Position numbers and translations under genes: made by a program. A stretch of 14,460 bases of DNA, from positions 1-14,460 of the forward strand of contig DATAYF010000083.1 in assembly GCA_036272735.1 (NCBI GenBank). Reading direction: 5' to 3'. Below, one piece after another: positions 6,347-14,105 of this stretch. Each line of letters starts with the position of its first letter. The first letter of the stretch is position 1. Origin of the DNA: DATAYF01 sp036272735 (lineage in GTDB: Bacteria > Chloroflexota > Ktedonobacteria > Ktedonobacterales > Ktedonobacteraceae). The notes below the pieces were generated by a model. That model worked only from the letters and a program-made list of their open reading frames with translations. It did no database searches and was not told the origin of the DNA.

Positions 6347-7720
6347 CTAGTAGATGCCATCAACATTGGCGGTCTCTTGCTGTCTGCCTGGTTCAACCTG
6401 AACAGCCGGACCACGTATGATCTCATGGACAACCAAAATTATGCACAGCAATCCCAGCAACGAGTAGATTCCCAGGAAGCCGAGTAGGGTAAACCAGATA
6501 TTCCCTGAAGAGACTAATGGAGAGTTGCCTTGCGCAGTGCGCAAAAGGCCGAAAGCGATCCAGGGTTGGCGACCTACTTCTGTAGTAAACCAGCCAAAGG
6601 TGTTGGCTATGATCGGGAATGGAGCAGCGAGCATCAAGGTCCACAACATCCAACGGGTATTGAATAGACGCCGTTTGTTCCACCACAACAGAAATGCCAA
6701 TCCCATTATAGCAACGAAGATCGTTCCCAGCCCTACCATAATATGATAGCTATAGTAGAGCAGACTGATAGAGTCAGGCCATTGATCCTTTGGAATGTCC
6801 TTGAGGCCCGTCACTGTTGCTGTCCAGCGCCTGTAGGTTAAGAAGCTCAGTATTTTAGGGACGATAATGGGATTATCGATACGCTGGCTTTCCGGATCTG
6901 GCTGTCCAAGAATGATAATTCCTGCACCGCGTTCGGTATTAAAAAGCCCTTCCATTGCCGCCAGCTTAGCTGGCTGGTAGTGAGTCACCTGCGTCCCTTC
7001 CATATCTCCGGTAGGAAAGATCTGAATAATAGTGACGATTAACCCGACTAGCACGCCGATCGTTACAAACATGCGCCCGAATTCAATGTGCTTGTTAGAG
7101 AGCAGATAAAATGCGCCCAGTCCTGCCATCAAAAACGCTGCGGTAGTAACGGTCCCGCTCATGGTATGCAGGTATTGTGGAAGAATCCACGGGTTGAAAA
7201 TGACCGCCCAGTAGTTTGTAAGCTGCGCTTGCCCGTTTTTGGTAATAGTGTAACCAACCGGGTGTTGCATCCAGGCATTAGTGGCAATGATAAAGGCAGC
7301 TGAAGCCCATGTACCGATCCAGACCATGATGGCAGAAAGCAAGTGTATCGTTTGCCCAAAGCGTTGTTCGCCGAACAGAAAGACGCCGAGAAATGCCGAT
7401 TCCAGGAAGAAGGCAAATGCCCCCTCCATTGCTAATGTTTGAGCGATAATATTGCCTGCATATGCAGAGAAGCGTGACCAGTTCGTACCAAACTGGAATT
7501 CCAAAGGAATGCCGGTAACGGCTCCCATAATAAAGACGATGGCGAATATTTTTACCCAGAAATGAACAGCATGGTTATAACGCTCATCTTTTGTGCGCCT
7601 ATAGAGGATTTTCAAGATTACCAGCAATAGCGCTAAACCCATGGTAATCTGTGGGAAGAGATAGTGATAGCCGACAGTAAAGCCAAATTGCAGGCGCGAT
7701 AATATGGTTGGTATGTTCAT
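6347..7720 (-). CDS. cydA: Cytochrome bd quinol oxidase subunit I
   Basis: CydA binds the three hemes and the quinol. The 457-residue protein keeps the key E. coli residues at matching positions: His19 (heme b595 ligand), Glu99 and Glu107 in MEGAFAFFLES, His185 (HTMSG, equivalent to His186, heme b558), and Lys252 and Glu257 (AKLAAMEG, Q-loop quinol region). Met328 in YHIMVGLG corresponds to the other b558 ligand, Met393; the neighbouring Arg391 of E. coli is His326 here. The offset of about 65 residues between these markers shows the compact Q-loop of short-type bd oxidases. The conserved GRQPW motif is near 383-387. The start ATG at 7720 has AAGG 8 bases upstream. It lies 143 bp after cydC, with hairpins in the gap, and 16 bp before cydB. 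Identification is secure. Confidence 0.97.
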   Translation of the reverse strand: MNIPTILSRLQFGFTVGYHYLFPQITMGLALLLVILKILYRRTKDERYNHAVHFWVKIFAIVFIMGAVTGIPLEFQFGTNWSRFSAYAGNIIAQTLAMEGAFAFFLESAFLGVFLFGEQRFGQTIHLLSAIMVWIGTWASAAFIIATNAWMQHPVGYTITKNGQAQLTNYWAVIFNPWILPQYLHTMSGTVTTAAFLMAGLGAFYLLSNKHIEFGRMFVTIGVLVGLIVTIIQIFPTGDMEGTQVTHYQPAKLAAMEGLFNTERGAGIIILGQPDPESQRIDNPIIVPKILSFLTYRRWTATVTGLKDIPKDQWPDSISLLYYSYHIMVGLGTIFVAIMGLAFLLWWNKRRLFNTRWMLWTLMLAAPFPIIANTFGWFTTEVGRQPWIAFGLLRTAQGNSPLVSSGNIWFTLLGFLGIYSLLGLLCIILVVHEIIRGPAVQVEPGRQQETANVDGIY

Positions 7721-7741
7721 GCAGTACCTTCTTTTTTGGCT

Positions 7742-7764
7742 GCGCAGCGCCTGCGGCGCTGCGC
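7742..7764. repeat. Strong GC-rich hairpin between cydC and cydA
   Basis: GCGCAGCGCC (7742-7751) pairs perfectly with GGCGCTGCGC (7755-7764) around a 3-nt loop. On the plus strand it is followed by CTTATTTTG, terminator-like but with no gene upstream to terminate. In the direction of cyd transcription it is followed by an A-run, not a T-run, about 20 bp before the cydA start. It is more likely an RNA stabiliser, processing site or partial attenuator than a terminator. Confidence 0.7.
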
Positions 7765-7774
7765 CTTATTTTGT

Positions 7775-7810
7775 GCATGCTGGTCAGCTCGCCGCCAACC
7801 ACCAGCATGC
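7775..7810. repeat. Second inverted repeat in the cydC-cydA spacer
   Basis: GCATGCTGGT (7775-7784) is matched exactly by ACCAGCATGC (7801-7810) with a 16-nt loop. A smaller stem, CCGCT/AGCGG, follows near 7826-7838. Together with the GC hairpin at 7742-7764 the whole spacer can fold. Confidence 0.65.
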
Positions 7811-7863
7811 CCACACCCCAGGAAAACCGCTACAAGCGGCAAGCAACAGAAGACCAGAGAAGT

Positions 7864-9615
7864 TTATCTTCCTTCTGAAGCAGGAAGGGTTAAGATGGCA
7901 TTTTGACTAGCGTACATTTGGTGATAGAGACCTTTTTGTGCTAGCAGGTGTGCATGGATGCCATGCTCTTGTATGGTTCCCTGCTGTAAAACGATAATCT
8001 CATCCATGCGTTCCATGGCAATGAGACGATGCGTAATTACCAGAGTAGTACGTCCCTGCATGAGCATAAAGAGCGCATCCATTAGTGCCTGTTCGGTGAG
8101 TCGATCAAGATTAGCTGTCGCTTCATCCAATAGAAGGATGGGCGCATTTTTTAAAAGAGCGCGAGCAATAGCCAGCCTCTGGCGCTCACCTCCAGACAGC
8201 CGCAATCCCTGCTCTCCAATCCATGTTTCCAATCCTTGTGGTAACTGGCGTACAAAATCGCCTAGTTGAGCCTGTGCTAGTACCTGCATCAGCTCATCAT
8301 CGCTGGCCTCGGTTCGTGCTAGCAACAAATTGCCACGCAAGGTATTGTTGAAAAGATAGGTATCTTGCGCCACTACACCAATCAGACTGCGTAGATCAGC
8401 AAGCTTATACTGGCGAATATCCTGTGCGTTAAGGTAGATTAAGCCACTTGCTGGGTCCCAATAGCGCAACAGCAACCTTGCCAGTGTGCTTTTTCCTGCC
8501 CCACTCGGGCCGACAATCGCCGTACAGGTACCCGGACGTAGTTGCAGGTTTACATCTTTTATGACATCCTCGGCATTATAAGCAAATGAGATGTGATCGA
8601 ACGTGATAGCGTATTCTCGCTCTTGCGGGAGTGCTCGTGGATCAGGGCATTCGATCACAGTCGGTGAGGCATCAGTAATATGAAACAGTCGATTTCCGGC
8701 CGCTACGGAGTGTCCAAGAAATTGAAATGCCTGTCCAAGTGGTTGTATGGCTTCAAAGCTGCCCAGCATCAGTAAGGCAAGAAACCCCAGATAAACAGCG
8801 CTAATGGACCCGTTGTTAATAAGGGCAATAGCCAGGATGAGAATACAAAACATTGCTATATTCGCCATAAAATCGTTGAGAGCCTCTTGCGTGCTTGTGA
8901 TGTATGCCAGCCGCCTTTGAATGTTGCCTAGCATCGTATCGAGGTGCGTGATTTTTTGTTGTTGAGTATGTTTCTGGTCATATATGAGCATATCTTGAAT
9001 ACCTTGAATTCCATCAACAATATGCGCTTTTTGTTCAGCGCGTAATGCCAGTTGTCTTTTACCCAGTTCACGTGATAAACAGAGTGAAAGCAACGGAACA
9101 CCTAGCCCGGTTACTAGCAAGAAACCAAATGCCACCCATGTGAGTATTGAGCTGAATACCAGGAAGACAACAAGGGTAAAAATGCTCATCAGTATTGCTA
9201 TGAGCATAAGGGAGACGATACGTAGATACAGATTTTGCAGCTCGTTTACATCGGCAATCAGGCGTGAAAGTATATCACCGCTACGATAGGTTAGCAGGTG
9301 AGCGGGCGCTAGCGGTTCCAGGTGTTGGAAAACCCAGGTACGTATTTTAGTGAGCAGGCGAAAGGTCAGTTCATGCGAAACTAGGCGTTCGCTGTATCTT
9401 GAAACCGGACGTAGTACCCCCATAAAGCGGACAATATAGATCGGAAAGGTCAGTAGGAGCAGCAATGGCGCTAAAGCTGCCGCTGCGATTAAATAGGCTG
9501 CCATACTGAGCAATATGATGCTACTGGCTACCATAGTGCAACCCAGGATGACGGCGAGCACTATTTGCCAACGAAAAGGAGCCAGAAATTGCAGCAGGCG
9601 CAGCAAGCTTTTCAT
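7864..9615 (-). CDS. cydC: CydDC exporter subunit CydC (ABC transporter)
   Basis: CydC is one half of the heterodimeric CydDC ABC transporter required for cytochrome bd assembly. It exports cysteine and glutathione in E. coli, with a newer proposal of heme transport. The 583-residue protein has a six-helix membrane domain (about 1-310) with the CydC-type segment RYSERLVSHELTFRLL near 73-88. The ATPase domain follows: Walker A GPSGAGKST (369-377), signature LSGGERQR (473-480), Walker B LLLDEAT (494-500) and the switch histidine in ITHR (529). All catalytic motifs are intact. Its ATG overlaps the cydD stop in an ATGA, which implies coupled translation and equal dosage of the two half-transporters. 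It is followed by a 143-bp spacer with inverted repeats before cydA. Confidence 0.93.
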   Translation of the reverse strand: MKSLLRLLQFLAPFRWQIVLAVILGCTMVASSIILLSMAAYLIAAAALAPLLLLLTFPIYIVRFMGVLRPVSRYSERLVSHELTFRLLTKIRTWVFQHLEPLAPAHLLTYRSGDILSRLIADVNELQNLYLRIVSLMLIAILMSIFTLVVFLVFSSILTWVAFGFLLVTGLGVPLLSLCLSRELGKRQLALRAEQKAHIVDGIQGIQDMLIYDQKHTQQQKITHLDTMLGNIQRRLAYITSTQEALNDFMANIAMFCILILAIALINNGSISAVYLGFLALLMLGSFEAIQPLGQAFQFLGHSVAAGNRLFHITDASPTVIECPDPRALPQEREYAITFDHISFAYNAEDVIKDVNLQLRPGTCTAIVGPSGAGKSTLARLLLRYWDPASGLIYLNAQDIRQYKLADLRSLIGVVAQDTYLFNNTLRGNLLLARTEASDDELMQVLAQAQLGDFVRQLPQGLETWIGEQGLRLSGGERQRLAIARALLKNAPILLLDEATANLDRLTEQALMDALFMLMQGRTTLVITHRLIAMERMDEIIVLQQGTIQEHGIHAHLLAQKGLYHQMYASQNAILTLPASEGR

Positions 9616-11363
9616 ATTTGGCTTCTCGCCCCCCGTTGTTTCATCATCAAACGTGCGAAGGCTCCTTGTTTTTGTATAAGTTCCGCTGGTGAGCCGATTT
9701 CTACGATAGATCCTTTATCCAGTACTACTACCTGGTCTGCGCTGACGATTGTGTTGTAGCGATGAGCAATCACCAGGACTGTACGGTTGAGCATTAACTG
9801 TCGTAGCGATTGACGAATCAGTTGTTCACTGATTGGATCGAGGTTTGATGTGGGTTCATCAAGAATGAGTAATGGTGCATCTTTCAAGAAGGCGCGAGCG
9901 ATAGCGAGCCGTTGAGCCTGGCCCGCACTCAGGCGCATACCCTGTGCACCAATTTCTGCATCAAAACCTTGAGGAAGTTGTTGAATGAACTCGAAAGCTC
10001 CCGCTTGTTTTGCCGCTTCGATAATTTCCTGGTCTGTGGCTGTAGGACGAGCCATACAAATATTTTCCCGTATAGTTCCAAAGAAAAGATACGGCCGCTG
10101 GTGTACCACGGCAATACGTTCGCGCCACGTTGTTAACGATAATGCCGTCATGGGGAAGCCATTAACTGTGATCACCCCTTGATTACTTTCAATAAAGCGC
10201 AACAATAAGTTTACCAGCGTGCTTTTGCCCGATCCACTCCGCCCTACTAGTGCTGTGCAGGTGTGCGCAGCTAGCATACATTGAATATGAGAGAGGGCTG
10301 CCGTTTCATTGCCTGGATAGGTATAGGTAATATCGGAAAAATTAATAGTGAGGGTGTCGCTAGATAGTAAGCCGGATGTTGTCGTTTGCTCGGTTGCCGG
10401 AAGTGGGTTGAGCATATCAATATCTTTGTTAATATCAAAAAGACGCTGTAGGGCAGCCTTCCCCTCCATACCGGAATGACGATGTGTTCCAAGATCCCGT
10501 AAGGGTCTATAAAACTCGGGCGTAAGCAGTAAAATAAAAAAAGCGATTTGAAATGAGATACCCTGATTGAGCAGGCGGATACCAAGCGTGACTGCCACCA
10601 TGCCGATAGCAAGTGCGGCCATAAATTCTAATACCGCTCCCGAGAGAAACGCTAGTCGCAGACTACACATGGTTTTTTTGCAAAAATTATCGCTGACGCG
10701 TTCTATGCGTTTTTGTTCTGTCACGCTGCGTCCAAAGAGTTTGAGGGTAGTGAGACCCTGGATAGTATCAAGCAAATAGGCGCTCATGCGTGAGAGAGCC
10801 AGCCATTGCTGTTGAATATGCTTCTGCGCGCAACTACCAATCAGCATCATCAACAACGGAATAATCGGTCCTGTGACAAGGAGAAGCAGTGCGCTGGTGA
10901 GGTCGAACGGCATTATGGTTAACGCAATAAGCGATGGAATGAAAACGCTGAGAAGTATTTGTGGAAGGTAGCGGCTAATATAGGGATCAAGGCGCTCAAT
11001 ACCTTCGCTCAGGGTCGCTACTAGTTCACCTGTCCGTTCGCCTTTGCAAAAAGTAGGACCGAGCCGGAGGATATGGGCAAACGTGTTCTGACGCAGTTCT
11101 GTTTTAGCACGTATGGCTCCCAGGTGTGAAACTGTTTCTCGACACCATACAAGTGCAGAGCGTATGATTATTGACGTCAGGAGGAGAAAGAGTAAGACCT
11201 TCGTTTGAGCAAGTTGAGCACGCAGCAAAAATACCGCGTTAACAACCTGGCTGAGAAGGAACATTTGCGCAATAGTTACTATCGTGCTTAAGACGCCACA
11301 AATCACGGTCAATATGAGCATGGTATGCATAAAAGGACACTGCCTAAGCAATTTTTCGTTCAT
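9612..11363 (-). CDS. cydD: CydDC exporter subunit CydD (ABC transporter)
   Basis: CydD is the other half of the CydDC heterodimer and the first gene of the cluster. The 583-residue protein has an N-terminal six-helix domain with the CydD-type stretch LLLTPEFYRPLRDLGTHRHS near 278-297. The ATPase domain has Walker A GRSGSGKST (374-382), signature LSAGQAQR (478-485, the usual CydD variant of LSGGQ), Walker B LLILDEPTSNLD (498-509) and the switch histidine in IAHR (534). The start ATG at 11363 has only a weak ribosome site (GGGAT). I see no confident promoter in the roughly 100 bp separating it from the IS6 remnant, which is divergently oriented, so the operon promoter may lie in or next to insertion-sequence DNA. 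Confidence 0.93.
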   Translation of the reverse strand: MNEKLLRQCPFMHTMLILTVICGVLSTIVTIAQMFLLSQVVNAVFLLRAQLAQTKVLLFLLLTSIIIRSALVWCRETVSHLGAIRAKTELRQNTFAHILRLGPTFCKGERTGELVATLSEGIERLDPYISRYLPQILLSVFIPSLIALTIMPFDLTSALLLLVTGPIIPLLMMLIGSCAQKHIQQQWLALSRMSAYLLDTIQGLTTLKLFGRSVTEQKRIERVSDNFCKKTMCSLRLAFLSGAVLEFMAALAIGMVAVTLGIRLLNQGISFQIAFFILLLTPEFYRPLRDLGTHRHSGMEGKAALQRLFDINKDIDMLNPLPATEQTTTSGLLSSDTLTINFSDITYTYPGNETAALSHIQCMLAAHTCTALVGRSGSGKSTLVNLLLRFIESNQGVITVNGFPMTALSLTTWRERIAVVHQRPYLFFGTIRENICMARPTATDQEIIEAAKQAGAFEFIQQLPQGFDAEIGAQGMRLSAGQAQRLAIARAFLKDAPLLILDEPTSNLDPISEQLIRQSLRQLMLNRTVLVIAHRYNTIVSADQVVVLDKGSIVEIGSPAELIQKQGAFARLMMKQRGARSQI

Positions 11364-11468
11364 TAAAGATATCCCGGTAAGAGTTGAAAAGATGTTACAA
11401 CGCCTTGTCTATAGGTTTTGAAAAATACGTTACATCTATGTAGTATCGGTAAAGCGGCGCGAAAAGAA

Positions 11469-11731
11469 ATGTACACAATCAGGCCACCTATCCCCACGGA
11501 CATCCTCCTCCTCGCGGTCTTGTGGCGGGTGCACTCCAAACTGAGCCTGCGTAATGTCGCCGAAATGTTTCTCGAACGCGGCTTTGGGTGTACGCATGAA
11601 GCCATCCGAGATTGGGAAACGCGGTTTGCTCCACTGATCGCAGAGCAGTTACCAACGAAGCGACGTCGTGTTATGTGTAGCGGGCTATCGATGCTGATGG
11701 CCATCTCGCTGATTCTCGGCTGAGCGAGAAA
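11469..11731 (+). pseudogene. IS6-family transposase remnant, internally deleted
   Basis: From 11469 the frame reads like the N-terminal part of an IS6-family DDE transposase: RPPIPTDILLLAVLWRVH, then LSLRNVAEMFLERGFGCTHEAIRDWETRFAPLIAEQL. After TKRR (about 11666) the frame changes. Another frame then gives CYV-stop-RAIDADGHLADSRLSEK (11669-11731), which is the family sequence that normally follows the first catalytic aspartate (YVDET). About two dozen residues, including that Asp, have therefore been deleted, a TAG interrupts the rest (11678-11680), and similarity ends at 11731. The element is dead, and no terminal repeats were identified. It separates the divergent cyd cluster from the Ere-like gene. 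Confidence 0.75.
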
Positions 11732-11862
11732 TGGATTGCTATTTAGTATCTACGGAGGTGATGCACCCGAAGCGCGAGGATTTGAGCCTTGTCACCTTTC
11801 GTCGTGGCCACTCGTGCAAGGGAGAAACAGCATGCAGCGAGTTGTCCAGGGAGAAAGAGACC

Positions 11863-13221
11863 ATGCAAAATTCATCGTCTTCGGATTTGACATACATGGT
11901 ACGTCAAGTAGCGCATCCCCTAACGGGAGAAGACACCGACTATGATACGTTAATGGACTGCATTGGAGATGCACGCGTTGTCTTATTGGGTGAGGCGACG
12001 CACGGCACCCATGAGTTCTACCAGACACGAGCACAGATTACCAGCCGTCTGATTCGCGAAAAGGGTTTCTCAGCTGTCGCTGTTGAGGCCGATTGGCCAG
12101 ATGCCTATCGGGTCAGTCGATATGTGTGGGGCATCAGCGATGATGAAACCGGGGAAGAGGCATTGTCAGGCTTCAAGCGCTTTCCGGTATGGATGTGGCG
12201 CAATATTGACGTACTGGCGTTTGTAGAGTGGCTGCGTGGGCACAATGAGAGACTGCCAGAAGGTCGTAGACACGTTGGCTTTTACGGACTTGATCTCTAT
12301 AGCCTGTATACCTCTATCGAAGCGGTGATCTCCTACCTTGAGAAGGTGGACCCCCAGGCAGCCCAACGCGCTCGCTCTCGCTATCGCTGCTTTGATCATT
12401 TCGGTGAGGATAGCCAGTCCTACGGCTATGCAGCAGAATTTGGCCTTTCGAAACCATGCACGGATGAGGTCATCAAACAGCTCGTAGAATTGCAGCGCCA
12501 GAGGGATGAATATACGAAACGCGATGAGCGCCTCGCAGAGGACGAATTTTTCTACGCCGAGCAGAATGCACGCCTGGTGAAAAATGCTGAGATATACTAT
12601 CGTTCGATGTTCCAGGATCGCGTCTCCTCGTGGAACGTGCGCGACCAGCATATGGCGGAGACCCTCGGTGAACTGATCGCCTACCTGGAGAGACAGGGCG
12701 CAAGGACAAAGGTTGTTGTCTGGGAGCACAATTCCCACGTTGGCAATGCCCGAGCAACGTCAATGGGGCAACAGGGAGAACTGAATGTGGGTCAGCTTGT
12801 GCGGGAGCGCTACGGCAATGAAGCCGTATTGATCGGCTTCAGCACCTATTCGGGCACAGTCACGGCCGCAGCCGACTGGGATGCACCCTACGAGCGTAAA
12901 CGCATACGCCCGGCCCTGGCGAGAAGCTACGAGAAGCTCTTCCATGAAACAGGTCTGGAGATGGGACAGCGCGATTTTTTCGTCCTCTTGCGCGGCAATC
13001 AGATGGCAAGTTCCGCCTTACTTGGGCCACGCTTAGAACGGGCTATTGGCGTGATCTATCTGCCACAAACGGAACGGATCAGCCACTACTTTGACGCACG
13101 GCTACCCGAGCAATTCGATGCGCTCATTCACCTTGATGAAACGCTCGCGGTTGAGCCACTGGATCGCACCGCGCTCTGGGAAAGCGGCGAGGTACCAGAA
13201 ACCTATCCGTTCGCAGTCTGA
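11863..13221 (+). CDS. Erythromycin esterase family protein
   Basis: This is a 452-residue soluble protein of the erythromycin-esterase family (Pfam erythro_esteras), whose characterised members EreA and EreB hydrolyse the macrolide lactone. The family catalytic region is present: GEATHG with His47, VEADWPDA with Glu75, and WEHNSHVG with His289/His292. This spacing is close to His46, Glu74 and His285 of EreB. Many soil-bacterial homologues are not proven macrolide esterases, so the substrate is open. I chose the ATG at 11863 (GGGAGA upstream, start of the conserved domain). The frame is open back to 11731, directly at the edge of the IS6 remnant, and a GGAGGTG lies too close to an alternative ATG at 11761. 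No partner gene follows on the same strand, so it appears monocistronic. All residues look intact. Confidence 0.88.
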   Translation: MQNSSSSDLTYMVRQVAHPLTGEDTDYDTLMDCIGDARVVLLGEATHGTHEFYQTRAQITSRLIREKGFSAVAVEADWPDAYRVSRYVWGISDDETGEEALSGFKRFPVWMWRNIDVLAFVEWLRGHNERLPEGRRHVGFYGLDLYSLYTSIEAVISYLEKVDPQAAQRARSRYRCFDHFGEDSQSYGYAAEFGLSKPCTDEVIKQLVELQRQRDEYTKRDERLAEDEFFYAEQNARLVKNAEIYYRSMFQDRVSSWNVRDQHMAETLGELIAYLERQGARTKVVVWEHNSHVGNARATSMGQQGELNVGQLVRERYGNEAVLIGFSTYSGTVTAAADWDAPYERKRIRPALARSYEKLFHETGLEMGQRDFFVLLRGNQMASSALLGPRLERAIGVIYLPQTERISHYFDARLPEQFDALIHLDETLAVEPLDRTALWESGEVPETYPFAV

Positions 13222-13420
13222 TGAGACCAAACCTTGTAGGATGGAGAAAGATCGGGGAAGTTGATTGACGTGAGTTGCCACGTCATCCCACGTCAGCCTC
13301 TTGTGATCTTCTATGGGTACTAGTTATCCTATCACACAGGAAGATTGTGCCCTGATAGCAGAGGTTATAAGGACTTTCTTCTGGAACGGTAGTATTCAGG
13401 AACAATCTTGCTCTTACCGC

Positions 13421-13618
13421 TTAGCCTTCCCATTTGGGAAGGAGGTCCAAAGCCTCATTCGCAGAGTTGAAGGTTTTATCGGGAAGAAGGGCCTCAAGAT
13501 CGCTGATAAGGTTTTCATCGATACTGTTTTGCCGTGCCATCTCGATAAGGTCGACTTTGCTCACGGGATAGGGAATGGTCCTCAGTATTTGGTTGAAGAG
13601 TTTAGAGTCAAAATACAT
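13421..13618 (-). CDS. Small DUF2795-like protein
   Basis: This is a short cytoplasmic protein of 65 residues (69 if started at ATG 13630). The central part, PYPVSKVDLIEMARQNSIDENLI followed by DLEALLPDKTFNSANEAL, has the pattern of DUF2795 proteins (YPxSKxDLxxxAxxxGxDxxVxxxLExLPDxxFxSxxE). These small domains are common in actinobacteria and soil bacteria and have no established function. Three in-frame ATGs lie within 13 bases. I favour the last (13618) because GGAG sits 6 bases before it. The frame on the opposite strand here is a shadow. A TATAAT-like -10 lies about 90 bp upstream (13705-13710, minus). Family assignment is by eye. Confidence 0.6.
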   Translation of the reverse strand: MYFDSKLFNQILRTIPYPVSKVDLIEMARQNSIDENLISDLEALLPDKTFNSANEALDLLPKWEG

Positions 13619-13704
13619 GGACATCTCCATTCTCTTTGTTAGCGTAGCGTAGTACGTTGCTGGTGGCTCGGTGCCATCCTTTGCAAGAAAATCCTCTAAC
13701 TCGT

Positions 13705-13733
13705 ATTATAATCAGACGCCAAAGCTGGAGAAA
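13705..13733 (-). promoter_or_regulatory. Possible promoter for the DUF2795-like gene
   Basis: On the minus strand a perfect TATAAT (13705-13710) is preceded at 17 bp by a poor -35 (TTTCTC, 13728-13733). On the plus strand, overlapping bases give TTGCAA-17-TATTAT (13681-13709), so the direction is uncertain. Confidence 0.25.
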
Positions 13734-13778
13734 TAGAGGTATGGCTAGGATCGATGCTGTTGGCGAATTGCTCCCTCC

Positions 13779-14069
13779 TCACCCTTTCAAACACGATACC
13801 CATGCTGCACGCAGAACCGCGAAGGGTGAACGCCTCGTTTTCGCGAACGGGATCTCTTCCAGCCAGGCACCAGCTCGTATCAGATTGATCGCAGTGGCGG
13901 TGAGGACATGCTGCAAGTGCGTTTTGGCGCGTCCGATGTAGCGAGAACGGCGCATATCCAGGGCACACACCATTTGAGAAATCGTGCCTTCTATCATAAG
14001 TTCGGCGTCAGAGGACCCCTTGCTTCGAGCGATGGGGATGAATGCCGCCGTTCCTTGCAGCACTTCTTG
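13779..14069 (-). pseudogene. C-terminal remnant of an IS1182-type transposase
   Basis: About 95 residues match the end of IS1182-family DDE transposases: IEGTISQMVCALDMRRSRYIGRAKTH, then LQHVLTATAINLIRAGAWL, then TRRSPFAVL and a TGA stop at 13779-13781. The EGTISQ glutamate belongs to the last catalytic acidic motif of the family. Everything N-terminal is missing. Similarity fades between about 14000 and 14069, and the adjoining DNA belongs to a tnpB on the opposite strand. The long upstream open frame to 14396 is only the tnpB antisense. The stub is inactive, and its truncation fits insertion of the tnpB element into it. Confidence 0.7.
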
Positions 14070-14098
14070 TTGATTTTCTACACCGTGTACGTTAAAAT
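14070..14098 (+). promoter_or_regulatory. Predicted promoter just upstream of tnpB
   Basis: TTGATT (14070-14075), a 17-bp spacer and TAAAAT (14093-14098) give a good sigma-70-like pair. The -10 ends only 7 bases before the tnpB ATG (14106), so a transcript from it would be nearly leaderless. The spacer holds the interrupted palindrome TACAC-C-GTGTA (14079-14089). Confidence 0.4.
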
Positions 14099-14105
14099 GT
14101 AGAGT

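Noticed and set aside
7742..7764. Intrinsic terminator ending the cydDC transcript
   Set aside because: In the cyd direction the stem is followed by AGCC and an A-run, not a T-run. The T-rich side faces the plus strand, where no gene ends.
13313..13642. 109-codon plus-strand frame
   Set aside because: It overlaps the DUF2795-like minus-strand gene, which has a family-like sequence; the plus frame looks like its shadow.
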